Part shown: one piece after another, positions 56,503 through 64,000 of the stretch
How positions within the stretch are numbered: position 1 is the stretch's first letter
How the letters are laid out: every line of letters begins with the position of its first letter
Source of the DNA: Enterococcaceae bacterium
Lineage (GTDB): Bacteria; Bacillota; Bacilli; Lactobacillales; Enterococcaceae
DNA: 64,000 nt
Reading direction: 5' to 3'
NCBI GenBank assembly: GCA_022649665.1
Contig: JALCOL010000008.1
Location: 37,008 to 101,007, forward strand
Notes under the pieces: model-generated
What the model was told of the DNA's origin: nothing
The model's input: the letters and a program-made list of their open reading frames with translations, nothing else
Database searches by the model: none
Translations under genes and position numbers: made by a program

Positions 56503-57864
56503 GTGAAAGTCGTTAAATTCGGCGGCAGTTCCCTCGCAGACGCGGTTCAATTCAGAAAGGTCGGGAACATCATCAAATCCGATCCTGAACGGACTTTCGT
56601 GGTCGTCTCCGCTCCTGGAAAACGTTTCCCTGAAGATACAAAAGTCACGGATCTCTTGATCCGTTATTTTGACCTTCACCGCGAAGGAAAAGCAACAGAA
56701 AAAATCCAGCAGCAGATCTTGGATCGCTACCACAAAATCGTAGATGATACCCAGATCCGCGATGAAACTTTTGAAGCGATCCGTCAAAATATCACAGAAT
56801 TGGATCAATTGCCCAAGGACGAAGATCCGCACATCCGCGATGCTTTTTTGGCAGCTGGTGAAGACAATAACGCGCGCTTGATGGCTGGATTTTTGAACAC
56901 CCTCGGCCTGCGCGCCCGTTACTTGAGCCCGCAGGAAGCCGGTCTATTAGTGACCGACGAACCGGGAGACGCGCAAGTACTCGACGAAAGCTATGCAAAC
57001 ATCTATCAGCATCGCGACTTCGACGGCATCAGCGTAGTCCCAGGATTCTTTGGAATGTCAAAAGAAGGAAAAAAGGTAACGTTCTCCCGCGGCGGCTCAG
57101 ACATCACCGGTGCGATCATTGCTGCTGGTGTCAAAGCCGATCTGTATGAAAACTTTACGGATGTTCCCGGGATCTATTCCGCGCATCCCGGGGTGGTCGA
57201 TCATCCGCAGATCATCAGCCAGCTTACTTACCGCGAGATGCGCGAATTGGCGTATGCCGGTTTCAGCGTTTTTCATGATGAGGCGCTGATGCCCGCCTAT
57301 CACGCCCACATCAATGTCGTGATCAAAGATACCAATCAGCCTGATGCTCCGGGAACCCTGATCACGATGGACCGCCATATCCATCGCCGGCCGGTCGTCG
57401 GGATCGCCAGCGATTCAGGCTTCATGAACATCTACTTGCGCAAATATTTATTGAACCGCGAACTTGGCTTCGGCCGGCGGGCACTTCAAGTCTTGGAAGA
57501 CTTGGGGCTCCATTTTGAGCATATGCCTTCGGGGATCGACGAGATCTCGATCATTTTACGCGAAGATCAATTAGATGAAGAATTGGAACGTGAATTGATC
57601 GATCAGATGCACAAACAGCTTCAGCCTGAAGAGCTGACCGTCGTCCATGACCTCTCGATCATCATGATGGTCGGCGAAGGAATGCAAAAGCGCGTCGGTA
57701 TCGTGGGGACTGCGACTGAAGCTTTGGCACACGCGAACATCTCGCTGGATATGATCAATCAGGGATTCTCCGAATTATCGATCATGTTCGGTCTATCGCG
57801 CCAGTTCGAAAAATCAGCAGTCCGTGCCCTGTACCACGCTTTTTTTGATGAAGAAGAAAAATAA
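56503..57864 (+). CDS. Aspartate kinase
   Basis: 453 residues: kinase domain starting KVVKFGGSSLADA, the motif FSRGGSDITGA, and two C-terminal ACT domains (from about residue 305), the monofunctional Lys-sensitive type. Makes aspartyl phosphate for the lysine/diaminopimelate and threonine routes. GTG start at 56503, 8 bases after GGAG; ends at repeat D. Confidence 0.95.
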   Translation: MKVVKFGGSSLADAVQFRKVGNIIKSDPERTFVVVSAPGKRFPEDTKVTDLLIRYFDLHREGKATEKIQQQILDRYHKIVDDTQIRDETFEAIRQNITELDQLPKDEDPHIRDAFLAAGEDNNARLMAGFLNTLGLRARYLSPQEAGLLVTDEPGDAQVLDESYANIYQHRDFDGISVVPGFFGMSKEGKKVTFSRGGSDITGAIIAAGVKADLYENFTDVPGIYSAHPGVVDHPQIISQLTYREMRELAYAGFSVFHDEALMPAYHAHINVVIKDTNQPDAPGTLITMDRHIHRRPVVGIASDSGFMNIYLRKYLLNRELGFGRRALQVLEDLGLHFEHMPSGIDEISIILREDQLDEELERELIDQMHKQLQPEELTVVHDLSIIMMVGEGMQKRVGIVGTATEALAHANISLDMINQGFSELSIMFGLSRQFEKSAVRALYHAFFDEEEK

Positions 57865-57937
57865 GAAGAAACTGCTTTTGGAATACCTTTTGTTTGGTGA
57901 GCGGAGTCGTGGCAAATTTTTGTCACGGCTTTTTTAT
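57862..57937. repeat. Dispersed intergenic repeat, copy D, with terminator
   Basis: AAGAAGAAACTGCTTTTGGAATACC, diverged from copies A-C, then stem GTCGTGGCAAA / TTTGTCACGGC (57906-57930) and TTTTTTA. It ends aspartokinase and the convergent Cof-type gene. The most degenerate of the four copies. Confidence 0.6.
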
Positions 57938-58806
57938 TCGCGGCTTTCTCCTTCCAAGAGATCCGTCGGGGTAATGATCCCGAAGTGTTCAAATGCTTTG
58001 GAGATCCCGTCGTGATCGTTTGAGGCAGTGACATAGTCGGCTGCGGCTTTGACCTCTTCTGGTGAATTTTCCATCGCGATCCCGATCCCGACCCCTGAAA
58101 GCATTTCGATATCATTCCAAGAATCGCCAAACGCCATCACGTCTTCGAGCGGGATATCAAAATGCTTGCAGACTTTTTTGATCCCGATCATTTTTGAGCC
58201 GCCGCTCGGGATGATATCGACCGTAATAATATTGGAACGCGTAAAGTGGCAGCGCGGAAAAAGTGCCTTCAGCCGCGGCATTTCATTCATCGGCGAAAGC
58301 ATCACGACTTGATAGATCAAATCTTTCAAGATCGGCAAGTTTTCATACGGCTCAGGTTTTTTGATTTTTTTCAGGAGCCGCAAGCCTTGGTTGATCCGGG
58401 CGACCGGCAGATTCTTCGGGATCAAATGAAAGAAGCGTTTCGGCCATTTTTTTTGACTCAGCTCAACGATCCCGCTGCCCTCCATATGATTCGCACTTTC
58501 AAAAAGCAGCTGGCGCTGATGAGAGTCGGCATATTCAACGAGCTTTTGCAGCGTTTCTTGTGAAAATGGGTGTGAATAAATGATATCGCGGTTCGTATAG
58601 ACCAGCTGTCCATTGTAAGTCACAAACGCATCGAGACGAATATGATCGATCTGCTCATCCAAATGGACCGGTCCGCGCCCGGTCGCGATCCCCACTAGGA
58701 TCCCTTGCCGCCGAGCTTTTGAGATCGCCTTTCTGGTCGATAATAATGTTTTGGCAGAACTCGCTAAAAGTGTTCCATCGATATCAAAAAAAATTGCTCT
58801 GATCAT
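57934..58806 (-). CDS. Cof-type HAD-IIB phosphatase
   Basis: 290 residues: FFDIDGTLL nucleophile motif, GIATGRGP, IIPSGGSKMIGI and the acidic motif AFGDSWNDIEML. Cof-type enzymes dephosphorylate sugar phosphates or FMN. Start at MIRAIFFDIDG, 8 bases after GGAG. Confidence 0.92.
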   Translation of the reverse strand: MIRAIFFDIDGTLLASSAKTLLSTRKAISKARRQGILVGIATGRGPVHLDEQIDHIRLDAFVTYNGQLVYTNRDIIYSHPFSQETLQKLVEYADSHQRQLLFESANHMEGSGIVELSQKKWPKRFFHLIPKNLPVARINQGLRLLKKIKKPEPYENLPILKDLIYQVVMLSPMNEMPRLKALFPRCHFTRSNIITVDIIPSGGSKMIGIKKVCKHFDIPLEDVMAFGDSWNDIEMLSGVGIGIAMENSPEEVKAAADYVTASNDHDGISKAFEHFGIITPTDLLEGESRE

Positions 58807-58817
58807 TTGCCCCACTC

Positions 58818-59642
58818 CTAAAATAAACCCATCTGCTCTGTAGCTGGTCCGCGGTTTTCGATCCCCAGCAGTCTTTCCAGCTGCTTGGCATTGCGAGCAG
58901 CATCTTTTCCGGAATTATTATTGAAGATCACATAAATATCGCGGACTTCTGCTGACTTTTTGCGAATCGCGCTAGCGATTTGCTCGAGTTCCCTCGTCGA
59001 ATAACGGTAAAGCGTCCGTTCCGCACGTTTGCCGCTGCTCCAGCCTGCTTGATTGCGCCCGTGCAAACGATAAAATAAAAAATCATCCTGCTGCACCGTA
59101 TTGACAAACGGGATCCCGCCCGGCATCGCGTGCGGCTCATCGACGATCGTCAAATGCAGCTGCTGCTTTTTAAAAAATGCCAGCGTTCGCTTGAGGTTTT
59201 CCGGTGCATACCACGAAGCGTGGCGTAATTCGATCGCGACCGGCTTCTCGGCAAAAAAATGCTTGATCTTCAAAAGATATTGGACATTTTCATACGTACA
59301 ATGAAAAAATGCTGGAAACTGCAGTAAGAAGCATGCGATTTTTCCACTCGCAAGCATCGGTGCGAAACGCTCGAAATACACTTGATAAATCATTTCTTCT
59401 GAAGGATAATGTTCTTGCCAGCGGCCCTGAAGCGTCATCGCTTGATTTCCCTTAACGACAAAACGAAACTCTTCCGGCACTTCCGCTGTCCATTTTTGGA
59501 TGGTTGCACTTTTCGGGATTCCGTAATACGGTGTATCGATTTCGACCAGCGGAAAGTGACGGGCATATTCAGATAAAGCTGGATGCGGACCAAGCTGCAA
59601 ATATGGATGGTCAGCCCAGCTCGTAACACCGATTCGAATCAT
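58818..59642 (-). CDS. DUF72-family protein (YecE-like)
   Basis: 274 residues of TIM-barrel type: start MIRIGVTSWADHP, IDTPYYGIP, FVVKGNQAMTL, VAIELRHASWY and the C-terminal IYVIFNNNSGKDAARNA. Biochemical role unknown. It ends 11 bases before the Cof gene and is probably cotranscribed with it; divergent from asparaginase. Confidence 0.92.
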   Translation of the reverse strand: MIRIGVTSWADHPYLQLGPHPALSEYARHFPLVEIDTPYYGIPKSATIQKWTAEVPEEFRFVVKGNQAMTLQGRWQEHYPSEEMIYQVYFERFAPMLASGKIACFLLQFPAFFHCTYENVQYLLKIKHFFAEKPVAIELRHASWYAPENLKRTLAFFKKQQLHLTIVDEPHAMPGGIPFVNTVQQDDFLFYRLHGRNQAGWSSGKRAERTLYRYSTRELEQIASAIRKKSAEVRDIYVIFNNNSGKDAARNAKQLERLLGIENRGPATEQMGLF

Positions 59643-59675
59643 CAGCAAAATACCTTTCTGCGAGGAGTGTCTTTT

Positions 59676-60638
59676 TTGAAAATATCAGTTTTACATACTG
59701 GCGGTACGATCGCCATGCATACCGGTCCGCAAGGCGGTGTTTCGCTCGACGCGGCCAACCCGCTGTTTCAAGCGGCTTTTCAGCTGGACCCGGCGATCAA
59801 GCTTTCGCAAGAGGCGATCTTCAATTATCCCTCGCCTTACATCACACCGCTCGACATGCTGCGGCTCAAAGAGCGGATCGAAGAGCTCGTCCGCACAGGA
59901 ACAGCCGGGGTCGTGATCACTCACGGAACCGATACGTTAGAGGAAACCGCCTATTTTCTAGATACAACGATCGGCGATCTAGTTCCGATCGCGATCACGG
60001 GTGCGATGCGCAGCAGCAATGATATCGGCAGCGACGGCCTATACAATTTTTTAAATGCGATCAAAGTTGCGGCTGATCCGAAATCGCGCGGCAACGGCAC
60101 GCTGGTCGTGATGAACGATGAGATCCACAGTGCCCGCTATGTGACGAAAACCCACACGACAAATGTCGCGACGTTTCGGACACCGACTTTTGGACCGATC
60201 GGCCTAGTCACAAAAGACGGTGCACAGTACTTTCAAAAACTCGTCAGCTATCCGCGTAAAAATATCCGTTCGGCGGCCGGCAAGATCCCGATCGTCAAAG
60301 CCTATGCAGGGATGACGAGCGACATCTTCCGTTCGCTCAGCCAGGCAAAAATCGATGGGCTGGTCATCGAAGCACTCGGAGCCGGCAATCTGCCGCCGGC
60401 TACTCTGCCGGGTCTCGAGCTCCTCTTAAACGAAAACGTCCCGATCTGTCTGGTCTCACGCTGCTTCAACGGCGTTGCCGAACCGGTCTATGATTATCGC
60501 GGCGGCGGCATGACCCTCGCTAAAATGGGAGTGATCTTCATTCCGGCCTTGAATAGTCAAAAAGCACGCCTGAAACTTTTGATCGCCCTCAACAGCGATT
60601 TGAACGAAGCGGATCGCCTCGCTTTTTTGCTCCAATGA
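59676..60638 (+). CDS. L-asparaginase
   Basis: 320 residues, type I-like cytoplasmic enzyme: N-terminal catalytic Thr in HTGGTIAM, second catalytic motif HGTDTLEET, Lys in GAMRSSN context. No signal peptide. Start is a TTG (LKISVLHTGGT), 8 bases after GAGGAG; the longer frame upstream is antisense to the DUF72 gene. Confidence 0.93.
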   Translation: MKISVLHTGGTIAMHTGPQGGVSLDAANPLFQAAFQLDPAIKLSQEAIFNYPSPYITPLDMLRLKERIEELVRTGTAGVVITHGTDTLEETAYFLDTTIGDLVPIAITGAMRSSNDIGSDGLYNFLNAIKVAADPKSRGNGTLVVMNDEIHSARYVTKTHTTNVATFRTPTFGPIGLVTKDGAQYFQKLVSYPRKNIRSAAGKIPIVKAYAGMTSDIFRSLSQAKIDGLVIEALGAGNLPPATLPGLELLLNENVPICLVSRCFNGVAEPVYDYRGGGMTLAKMGVIFIPALNSQKARLKLLIALNSDLNEADRLAFLLQ

Positions 60639-61397
60639 TCAGCGCTTCTGCCAAGTGATCTGCGCTTCAGCGAAAACCTCCTGCTGATCCAGCGATGTGA
60701 TTTTATGCTGGGTCATGACGGGAGTTTCTTTGTCGGCAGTCGCATTTTCTTTAAAATAGCTTTGGATCTCGTGGCCATAAGCGATCTCTTTTTCAAAACG
60801 AATGTTGACATAATGCGGAAAATACGCCGTCAAAAAATCCATTCCCAGCGGATCAGTCATCCATGTCAAATATTTGGCATTATTGACATGCTGATTACTG
60901 TCGATATCAAAAAAACGGACGCGGTACGGCTGACCTTGCGCCGGCTCGATCTTAAAGTGCTCGATCGGCGGAAAACGCAATAGCTTGTTGGTGTTCTCCG
61001 AATCGAACGGTGCCACGATCTCCGGTGTCACACGGGCAGACCGGCGGGTTTTGTAATTCAGCAGCGCAAAACTGCTGCGGATCAAAACGATCTCTTTCCC
61101 GTTTTCATCATAGATCTGAAAAAAGCGGTAGCAGAAAAAACGGTTGTAAGAAGTGGCTTCCGTCGTGATTTTGACCGTTTCGCCGACTTTCGGCAGCGCC
61201 GTGATTTTTAAATCATATTGCGTAATGATCCAGCCTAACCCCTGTTTTTGCAAATACGGATTCCCGCGGTCCATTTCTGCCGTTTGCTTTTCTGAGGCGA
61301 GGATCGCGACACTGATCAAATTTTCCAAAGTGATCGTGCCGTTTAAGTCGCCCTCGCTGTACATTACTTCATGTTCGATCGTATATTTTTTTCCCAT
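60639..61397 (-). CDS. Acyl-ACP thioesterase
   Basis: 252 residues with two hot-dog domains, FatA/B-like. Catalytic region FDIDSNQHVNNAKYLTWM in the second domain and the N-terminal LENLISVAILASEKQ helix. Releases fatty acids from acyl carrier protein. Its stop abuts the convergent asparaginase stop with no space for a terminator. Confidence 0.92.
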   Translation of the reverse strand: MGKKYTIEHEVMYSEGDLNGTITLENLISVAILASEKQTAEMDRGNPYLQKQGLGWIITQYDLKITALPKVGETVKITTEATSYNRFFCYRFFQIYDENGKEIVLIRSSFALLNYKTRRSARVTPEIVAPFDSENTNKLLRFPPIEHFKIEPAQGQPYRVRFFDIDSNQHVNNAKYLTWMTDPLGMDFLTAYFPHYVNIRFEKEIAYGHEIQSYFKENATADKETPVMTQHKITSLDQQEVFAEAQITWQKR

Positions 61398-61416
61398 AAT
61401 TATCTCTCCTGCCGCT

Positions 61417-62190
61417 TTACTCTGTTAGAAATTTCTTTTGCAGATCTTTGATATCGCTGTTTGCAAAACCGAGCCCTTCTGTCAGAAAAGCCTCGACCGT
61501 GCCAAATTGTGCGCGAAGCGTCCTTTCTGTCTCTTCCAGGTAATTGAGACGGGCTTCCATCAATGCACGGATACTGTCTAAGATTTTTTCATCCGCGCCC
61601 TTGGCTTTCGCTTGATTCAGCATTTGTCCCAGCCGCGGTGCGAGATAGCGGTTTGTCTGCAAGTAGTCATCATTCACGACTGCTGCTGCGGTTTGAAAAG
61701 CCGACAACAAAAGATAGGCCCCCATCCCCGTCCGATCTTTTCCCTGAGTACAGTGGAATACGATCCCGCCATTGCTTGTTAAAGCCTCTTCAAAAAACCG
61801 CTGATAGGTTTTTCGCGAAAATGTTTCATTGATAAAATCAGCATATACTTTTTCCATGATCGCCGAACCGGTGTGCCCTGCTAGAACCAGCTGGAACAAC
61901 TCTTCTGGTGAGATCTTGCTTTCGGTTTCATCGGTGGGAAAGACCGGCAGCGAAAGATTTTGGATCCCGTCAATGATCGGATCCGGATTGGCTGCCTGCT
62001 CTGCCGGACTGCGAAAGTCAATGATCTTCTCGATCCCGATCGTCTGCAAGTATTCCTGATCTTGCGGTGTCAGCTGATCCAAGCTGTCGCTGCGGATCAA
62101 CAAACGCGCTTTGATGATCCCGTTTTTGGTTTGATATCCGCCCAAGTCGCGGGTATTCATCGTTCCTTCAAGTGCTAAAAGCTGATTCAT
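61417..62190 (-). CDS. Tyrosine-protein phosphatase (DSP-like)
   Basis: 257 residues with the Cys-x5-Arg loop HCTQGKDRTG and an upstream NTRDLGGYQT motif typical of bacterial Tyr/lipid phosphatases of this family. Start at the ATG 6 bases after AGGTG; a GTG at 62199 overlaps the binding site. -10 TATAAT at 62222-62227. Thioesterase gene follows after 19 bases. Confidence 0.9.
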   Translation of the reverse strand: MNQLLALEGTMNTRDLGGYQTKNGIIKARLLIRSDSLDQLTPQDQEYLQTIGIEKIIDFRSPAEQAANPDPIIDGIQNLSLPVFPTDETESKISPEELFQLVLAGHTGSAIMEKVYADFINETFSRKTYQRFFEEALTSNGGIVFHCTQGKDRTGMGAYLLLSAFQTAAAVVNDDYLQTNRYLAPRLGQMLNQAKAKGADEKILDSIRALMEARLNYLEETERTLRAQFGTVEAFLTEGLGFANSDIKDLQKKFLTE

Positions 62191-62333
62191 TCCATTCACC
62201 TGTCCTTCTATCTATTGAGCAATTATATCATAGCATTGCTTCGTTTTCCGCCAAAAGGGCTGGCAGATCTTAAAATGGAAAAACGGCCGAAAATATGCTA
62301 ATTTGAATAAAAGAAGCTTGAGGGAGGCGCGCG

Positions 62334-62642
62334 ATGACAAACAATAAAATTTTGGATGGACTATGCTACATTTCAATTGTTTTTGCCCCGTTTCTTTTTC
62401 CTTTTATCGTTTGGCTTTTGACCAAACAAGGTTCAGAAGCTCATTTTCATGCCGGTCGTGCATTTAAATTGCATTTGGTCCCCGTGATTTTGTCTTTATT
62501 CTGCATTTTTTTCTTGGGTCTTTTTGCAGTTGGCGTTTCGTCAAGTTTTTTTGCGATCTTCTTAGTGATCTTGACCGTGATCGTCGACGTTGCGCTTGGA
62601 GTCTACAATATTTATTACGGTATCAAAATGTTTCTTTCTTAA
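62334..62642 (+). CDS. DUF4870-like small membrane protein
   Basis: 102 residues with three hydrophobic segments; start MTNNKILDGLCYISIVFAPF and a central AHFHAGRAFKLHL loop, as in DUF4870 proteins. Function unknown. GGGAGG precedes the ATG; divergent from the phosphatase gene. It ends at repeat B. Confidence 0.82.
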   Translation: MTNNKILDGLCYISIVFAPFLFPFIVWLLTKQGSEAHFHAGRAFKLHLVPVILSLFCIFFLGLFAVGVSSSFFAIFLVILTVIVDVALGVYNIYYGIKMFLS

Positions 62643-62675
62643 AAACTGTCGATACACAGCTTCATCTTTCCAAAA

Positions 62676-62855
62676 GCAAAAAGAGAGGTTGAGACAAAAG
62701 TGTCCAGCTTCGAGAAATAAGAAGAAAAATCCGAAAATAGTTTCTTATATTTTTGAGATTTTTCAGCTCCTGATTCGAAGAAGCTGCTTTTGAAACACCG
62801 TTTATTCGGAAAAAGAGGCTGGGACATGACTTTTGTCCCAGCCTCTCTCTTTTTA
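62676..62855. repeat. Dispersed intergenic repeat, copy B, bounded by imperfect inverted repeats
   Basis: About 180 bases. Left end AAAAAGAGAGGTTGAGACAA..., right end (reversed) AAAAAGAGAGAGGCTGGGAC...: imperfect inverted ends of about 30 bases. The middle repeats copy A (AAGAAGCTGCTTTTGAAAC, TTTATTCGGAAA), with an extra 60-base AT-rich insert after the left end. The right end is also a terminator (stem AGAGGCTGGGACA / TGTCCCAGCCTCT, 62814-62846). Confidence 0.75.
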
Positions 62856-62981
62856 TGCGATGATCATATTTCCTACGCCAGCGCGCCCATTGGATCCCAA
62901 GGTATTGCCTGACTTTTTCAGGTAATAGTAAAAGCCCGTAATACCGGGATTAATAAGCATATATAATAGTAATAAATTTGG
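62853..62981 (-). pseudogene. Possible 3' remnant of a gene cut by a prophage
   Basis: A 42-codon minus-strand frame bounded upstream by TAG. It reads ...NPGITGFYYYLKKSGNTLGS and ends GRAGVGNMIIA-stop, with the repeat B terminator beginning right at the stop. The composition looks protein-like and lies where the host side of a prophage junction is expected. I do not recognise the protein, and chance is possible. Confidence 0.3.
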
Positions 62982-62984
62982 CTA

Positions 62985-63270
62985 AAACTCTGAAAATCAG
63001 ACAAAGTATTACTACTTTTGCCCCTTTTCTGCCCCTTTTTTATCCCTTTTCAGTTTCTAATATTCTGTTCAAAAGGGATAGGGAATAGAAAATCGTCCCT
63101 ATCATTTAAGAAATTCTAATGTCGGCAAAAACGCAAAAACATTACAAGAATTACTAAAAGATAGAGACGACGACTAGAACGAAGGGGAGAGAAATCTCCG
63201 CCTCCATCTATTTCTATTTTCACGATTTTTATGATTTGTATTTGATTGATTCAAATCTTCTCAAAATAAA
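62985..63270. other. AT-rich junction region, possible phage attachment side
   Basis: No supported gene. It holds two near-identical CCCCTTTTCTG/CCCCTTTTTTA tracts (63021-63040), a paired AAAAGGGATAG / TATCCCTTTT (63041-63081, inverted), and short open fragments without starts. It lies just outside the endolysin terminator, where the att site of a prophage ending in its lysis module would be expected. Confidence 0.35.
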
Positions 63271-63274
63271 AAAA

Positions 63275-63299
63275 TCCCCCGCTCAACTAAGAGCGAGGG
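63275..63299 (-). terminator. Terminator after the endolysin gene
   Basis: Minus strand stem CCCTCGCTC / GAGCGGGGG, 6-base loop, then ATTTTTTTA. Confidence 0.92.
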
Positions 63300-63305
63300 T
63301 TATTT

Positions 63306-64000
63306 TTATGGGTTCAGGCATTTGCCCGACTTGTCGAAATCATATTCTTTACCACCAATACTCTGCCGGCCGGTGACCATGTGACCATCTGGCTGGCTCA
63401 AGTAGTACCATGTGCCGCCTTTGTCCTTGAACCAGCCTTGGGCCATCGCCCCGTCGGCATTTAGATAATACCAGGTCGAGCCAGACGGTAACCAGCCTTC
63501 CACCATTGCGCCGGATCCGTCCAAGTGATGCCAGCGGCCATTGATCAGCTGCCAGCCGGTGAACATTGCGCCGGAAGTGTCCGCGAAATACCATTTTCCG
63601 CCAGTTTGGAACCATCCGGTCTGCATGTCGCCGACACCGTTAAAGTGATACCATGTTTCGCCGACTTTCTGCCAAGCTTCGATCGTCTTTTTGCCGCCAA
63701 TGTAGTATTGCCAATGCGCATTGTCGTTTTTCCAACCTGTAAATTTGTCGCCCTCCGGTGCGCCGCCTTCGTAGCGATACACGTACCAGCCCATCAAGTA
63801 TGGCAACGTGCTTTCCGGATTGACCGTGACGCCGTTATTGTCATAGTTACAGTGGATCACATTTGTCCCATCGATCGCCATGACCACATGACCACCCGCG
63901 CCCGCACTTTGACCCTTGTAGCCGAAAATCACAATGTCGCCGCGTTGCATGCTCCACTCTTGATCCGATGCGATCAGCTTGTAGCCATTTTGGATCAGCC
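63306..64000 (-). CDS. Phage endolysin, Amidase_5 plus wall-binding repeats (5' end outside window)
   Basis: The frame stays open to the window edge, so the N-terminus is missing. Visible part: the end of an NlpC/P60-like Amidase_5 domain (NGYKLIASDQEW, RGDIVIFG, GAGGHVVMAID, catalytic His in GGHVV, then HCNYDNNG) followed by about seven 20-residue wall-binding repeats (GWFQTGGKWYFADTSGAM, GWLPSGSTWYYLNADGAM). The Met at 63950 is internal. This layout is that of lactobacillar and streptococcal phage lysins. The repeats are the same type as in the 32.9 kb peptidase. Confidence 0.88.
   Translation of the reverse strand, partial: LIQNGYKLIASDQEWSMQRGDIVIFGYKGQSAGAGGHVVMAIDGTNVIHCNYDNNGVTVNPESTLPYLMGWYVYRYEGGAPEGDKFTGWKNDNAHWQYYIGGKKTIEAWQKVGETWYHFNGVGDMQTGWFQTGGKWYFADTSGAMFTGWQLINGRWHHLDGSGAMVEGWLPSGSTWYYLNADGAMAQGWFKDKGGTWYYLSQPDGHMVTGRQSIGGKEYDFDKSGKCLNP

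Noticed and set aside
55738..56832. Longer version of the HAD gene starting at 56832
   Set aside because: The added 148 codons are antisense to aspartokinase and its promoter; a good start exists at 56388.
63001..63060. C-terminal integrase remnant on the minus strand (KRDKKGAEKGQK-stop)
   Set aside because: Only 14 codons follow an in-frame stop, and the G/A-rich tract can give such a peptide by chance. Kept only as part of the junction region.
63079..63177. Plus-strand open fragment ending LQELLKDRDDD
   Set aside because: Bounded by TAG upstream, with no start codon or ribosome binding site and only about 31 codons.

Overview
The window comes from a low-to-moderate GC (high 40s percent by eye) Gram-positive bacterium of the order Lactobacillales, most likely Lactobacillaceae; the genus is not resolved. 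Grounds: T-box leaders before thrS and valS, a complete PTS phosphorelay, rpoY-rnjA, clpE under a CtsR-type operator, Rex, EzrA, the order ezrA-nifS-thiI-(rex)-valS-folC-radC, and a pair of glucosyltransferases of the glycolipid/lipoteichoic-acid anchor type.

Layout. 0-8 kb (minus strand): thrS behind a T-box, then a ribosome-assembly/NAD operon read yqeG-yqeH-yhbY-nadD-yqeK-rsfS-methyltransferase-tmcAL. 8-16 kb: an intracellular alpha-amylase, a fructose operon (fruR-fruK-fruA), an unrecognised 455-residue protein, a DUF975 membrane protein and a 58-residue charged protein. 16-20 kb: engB, clpX, tig and a TPR protein. 20-26 kb: ykuJ, a beta-hydroxyacid dehydrogenase, two glycolipid glucosyltransferases, ptsI and ptsH. 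26-31 kb: clpE, a DUF1827 protein, an EFR1-type flavodoxin/ferredoxin protein and an AT-rich orphan locus. 31-41 kb: prfC, an operon of a degenerate ABC ATPase, an ABC-2 permease and a secreted C39-like peptidase with about 21 wall-binding repeats, a TMEM175-type channel and a heterodimeric ABC exporter. 41-47 kb: rpoY-rnjA behind a long, possibly structured leader, a GNAT enzyme, an SDR, a cold-shock protein, radC, a HAD phosphatase and folC. 47-58 kb: valS (T-box), rex, thiI, nifS, ezrA, a HAD phosphatase and aspartokinase. 58-64 kb: a Cof-type phosphatase, a DUF72 protein, asparaginase, acyl-ACP thioesterase, a tyrosine phosphatase, a small membrane protein and, at the right edge, what looks like the end of a prophage with a truncated Amidase_5 endolysin.

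Most of the window is core housekeeping. The points worth a second look are: (i) the 32.9-36.7 kb operon, whose ATPase subunit has lost the key residues of Walker A, signature, Walker B and H-loop while staying open; (ii) a probable ATA start codon for rsfS; (iii) a dispersed intergenic repeat attached to terminators (four copies seen), one copy flanked by inverted repeats; (iv) a strong excess of GATC, mostly from NNG-ATC codon pairs; (v) the AT-rich orphan genes at 30.5-31.2 kb; (vi) the rpoY-rnjA leader; and (vii) the prophage boundary near 62.9-63.3 kb. All assignments come from reading motifs and context by eye; no database search was run.
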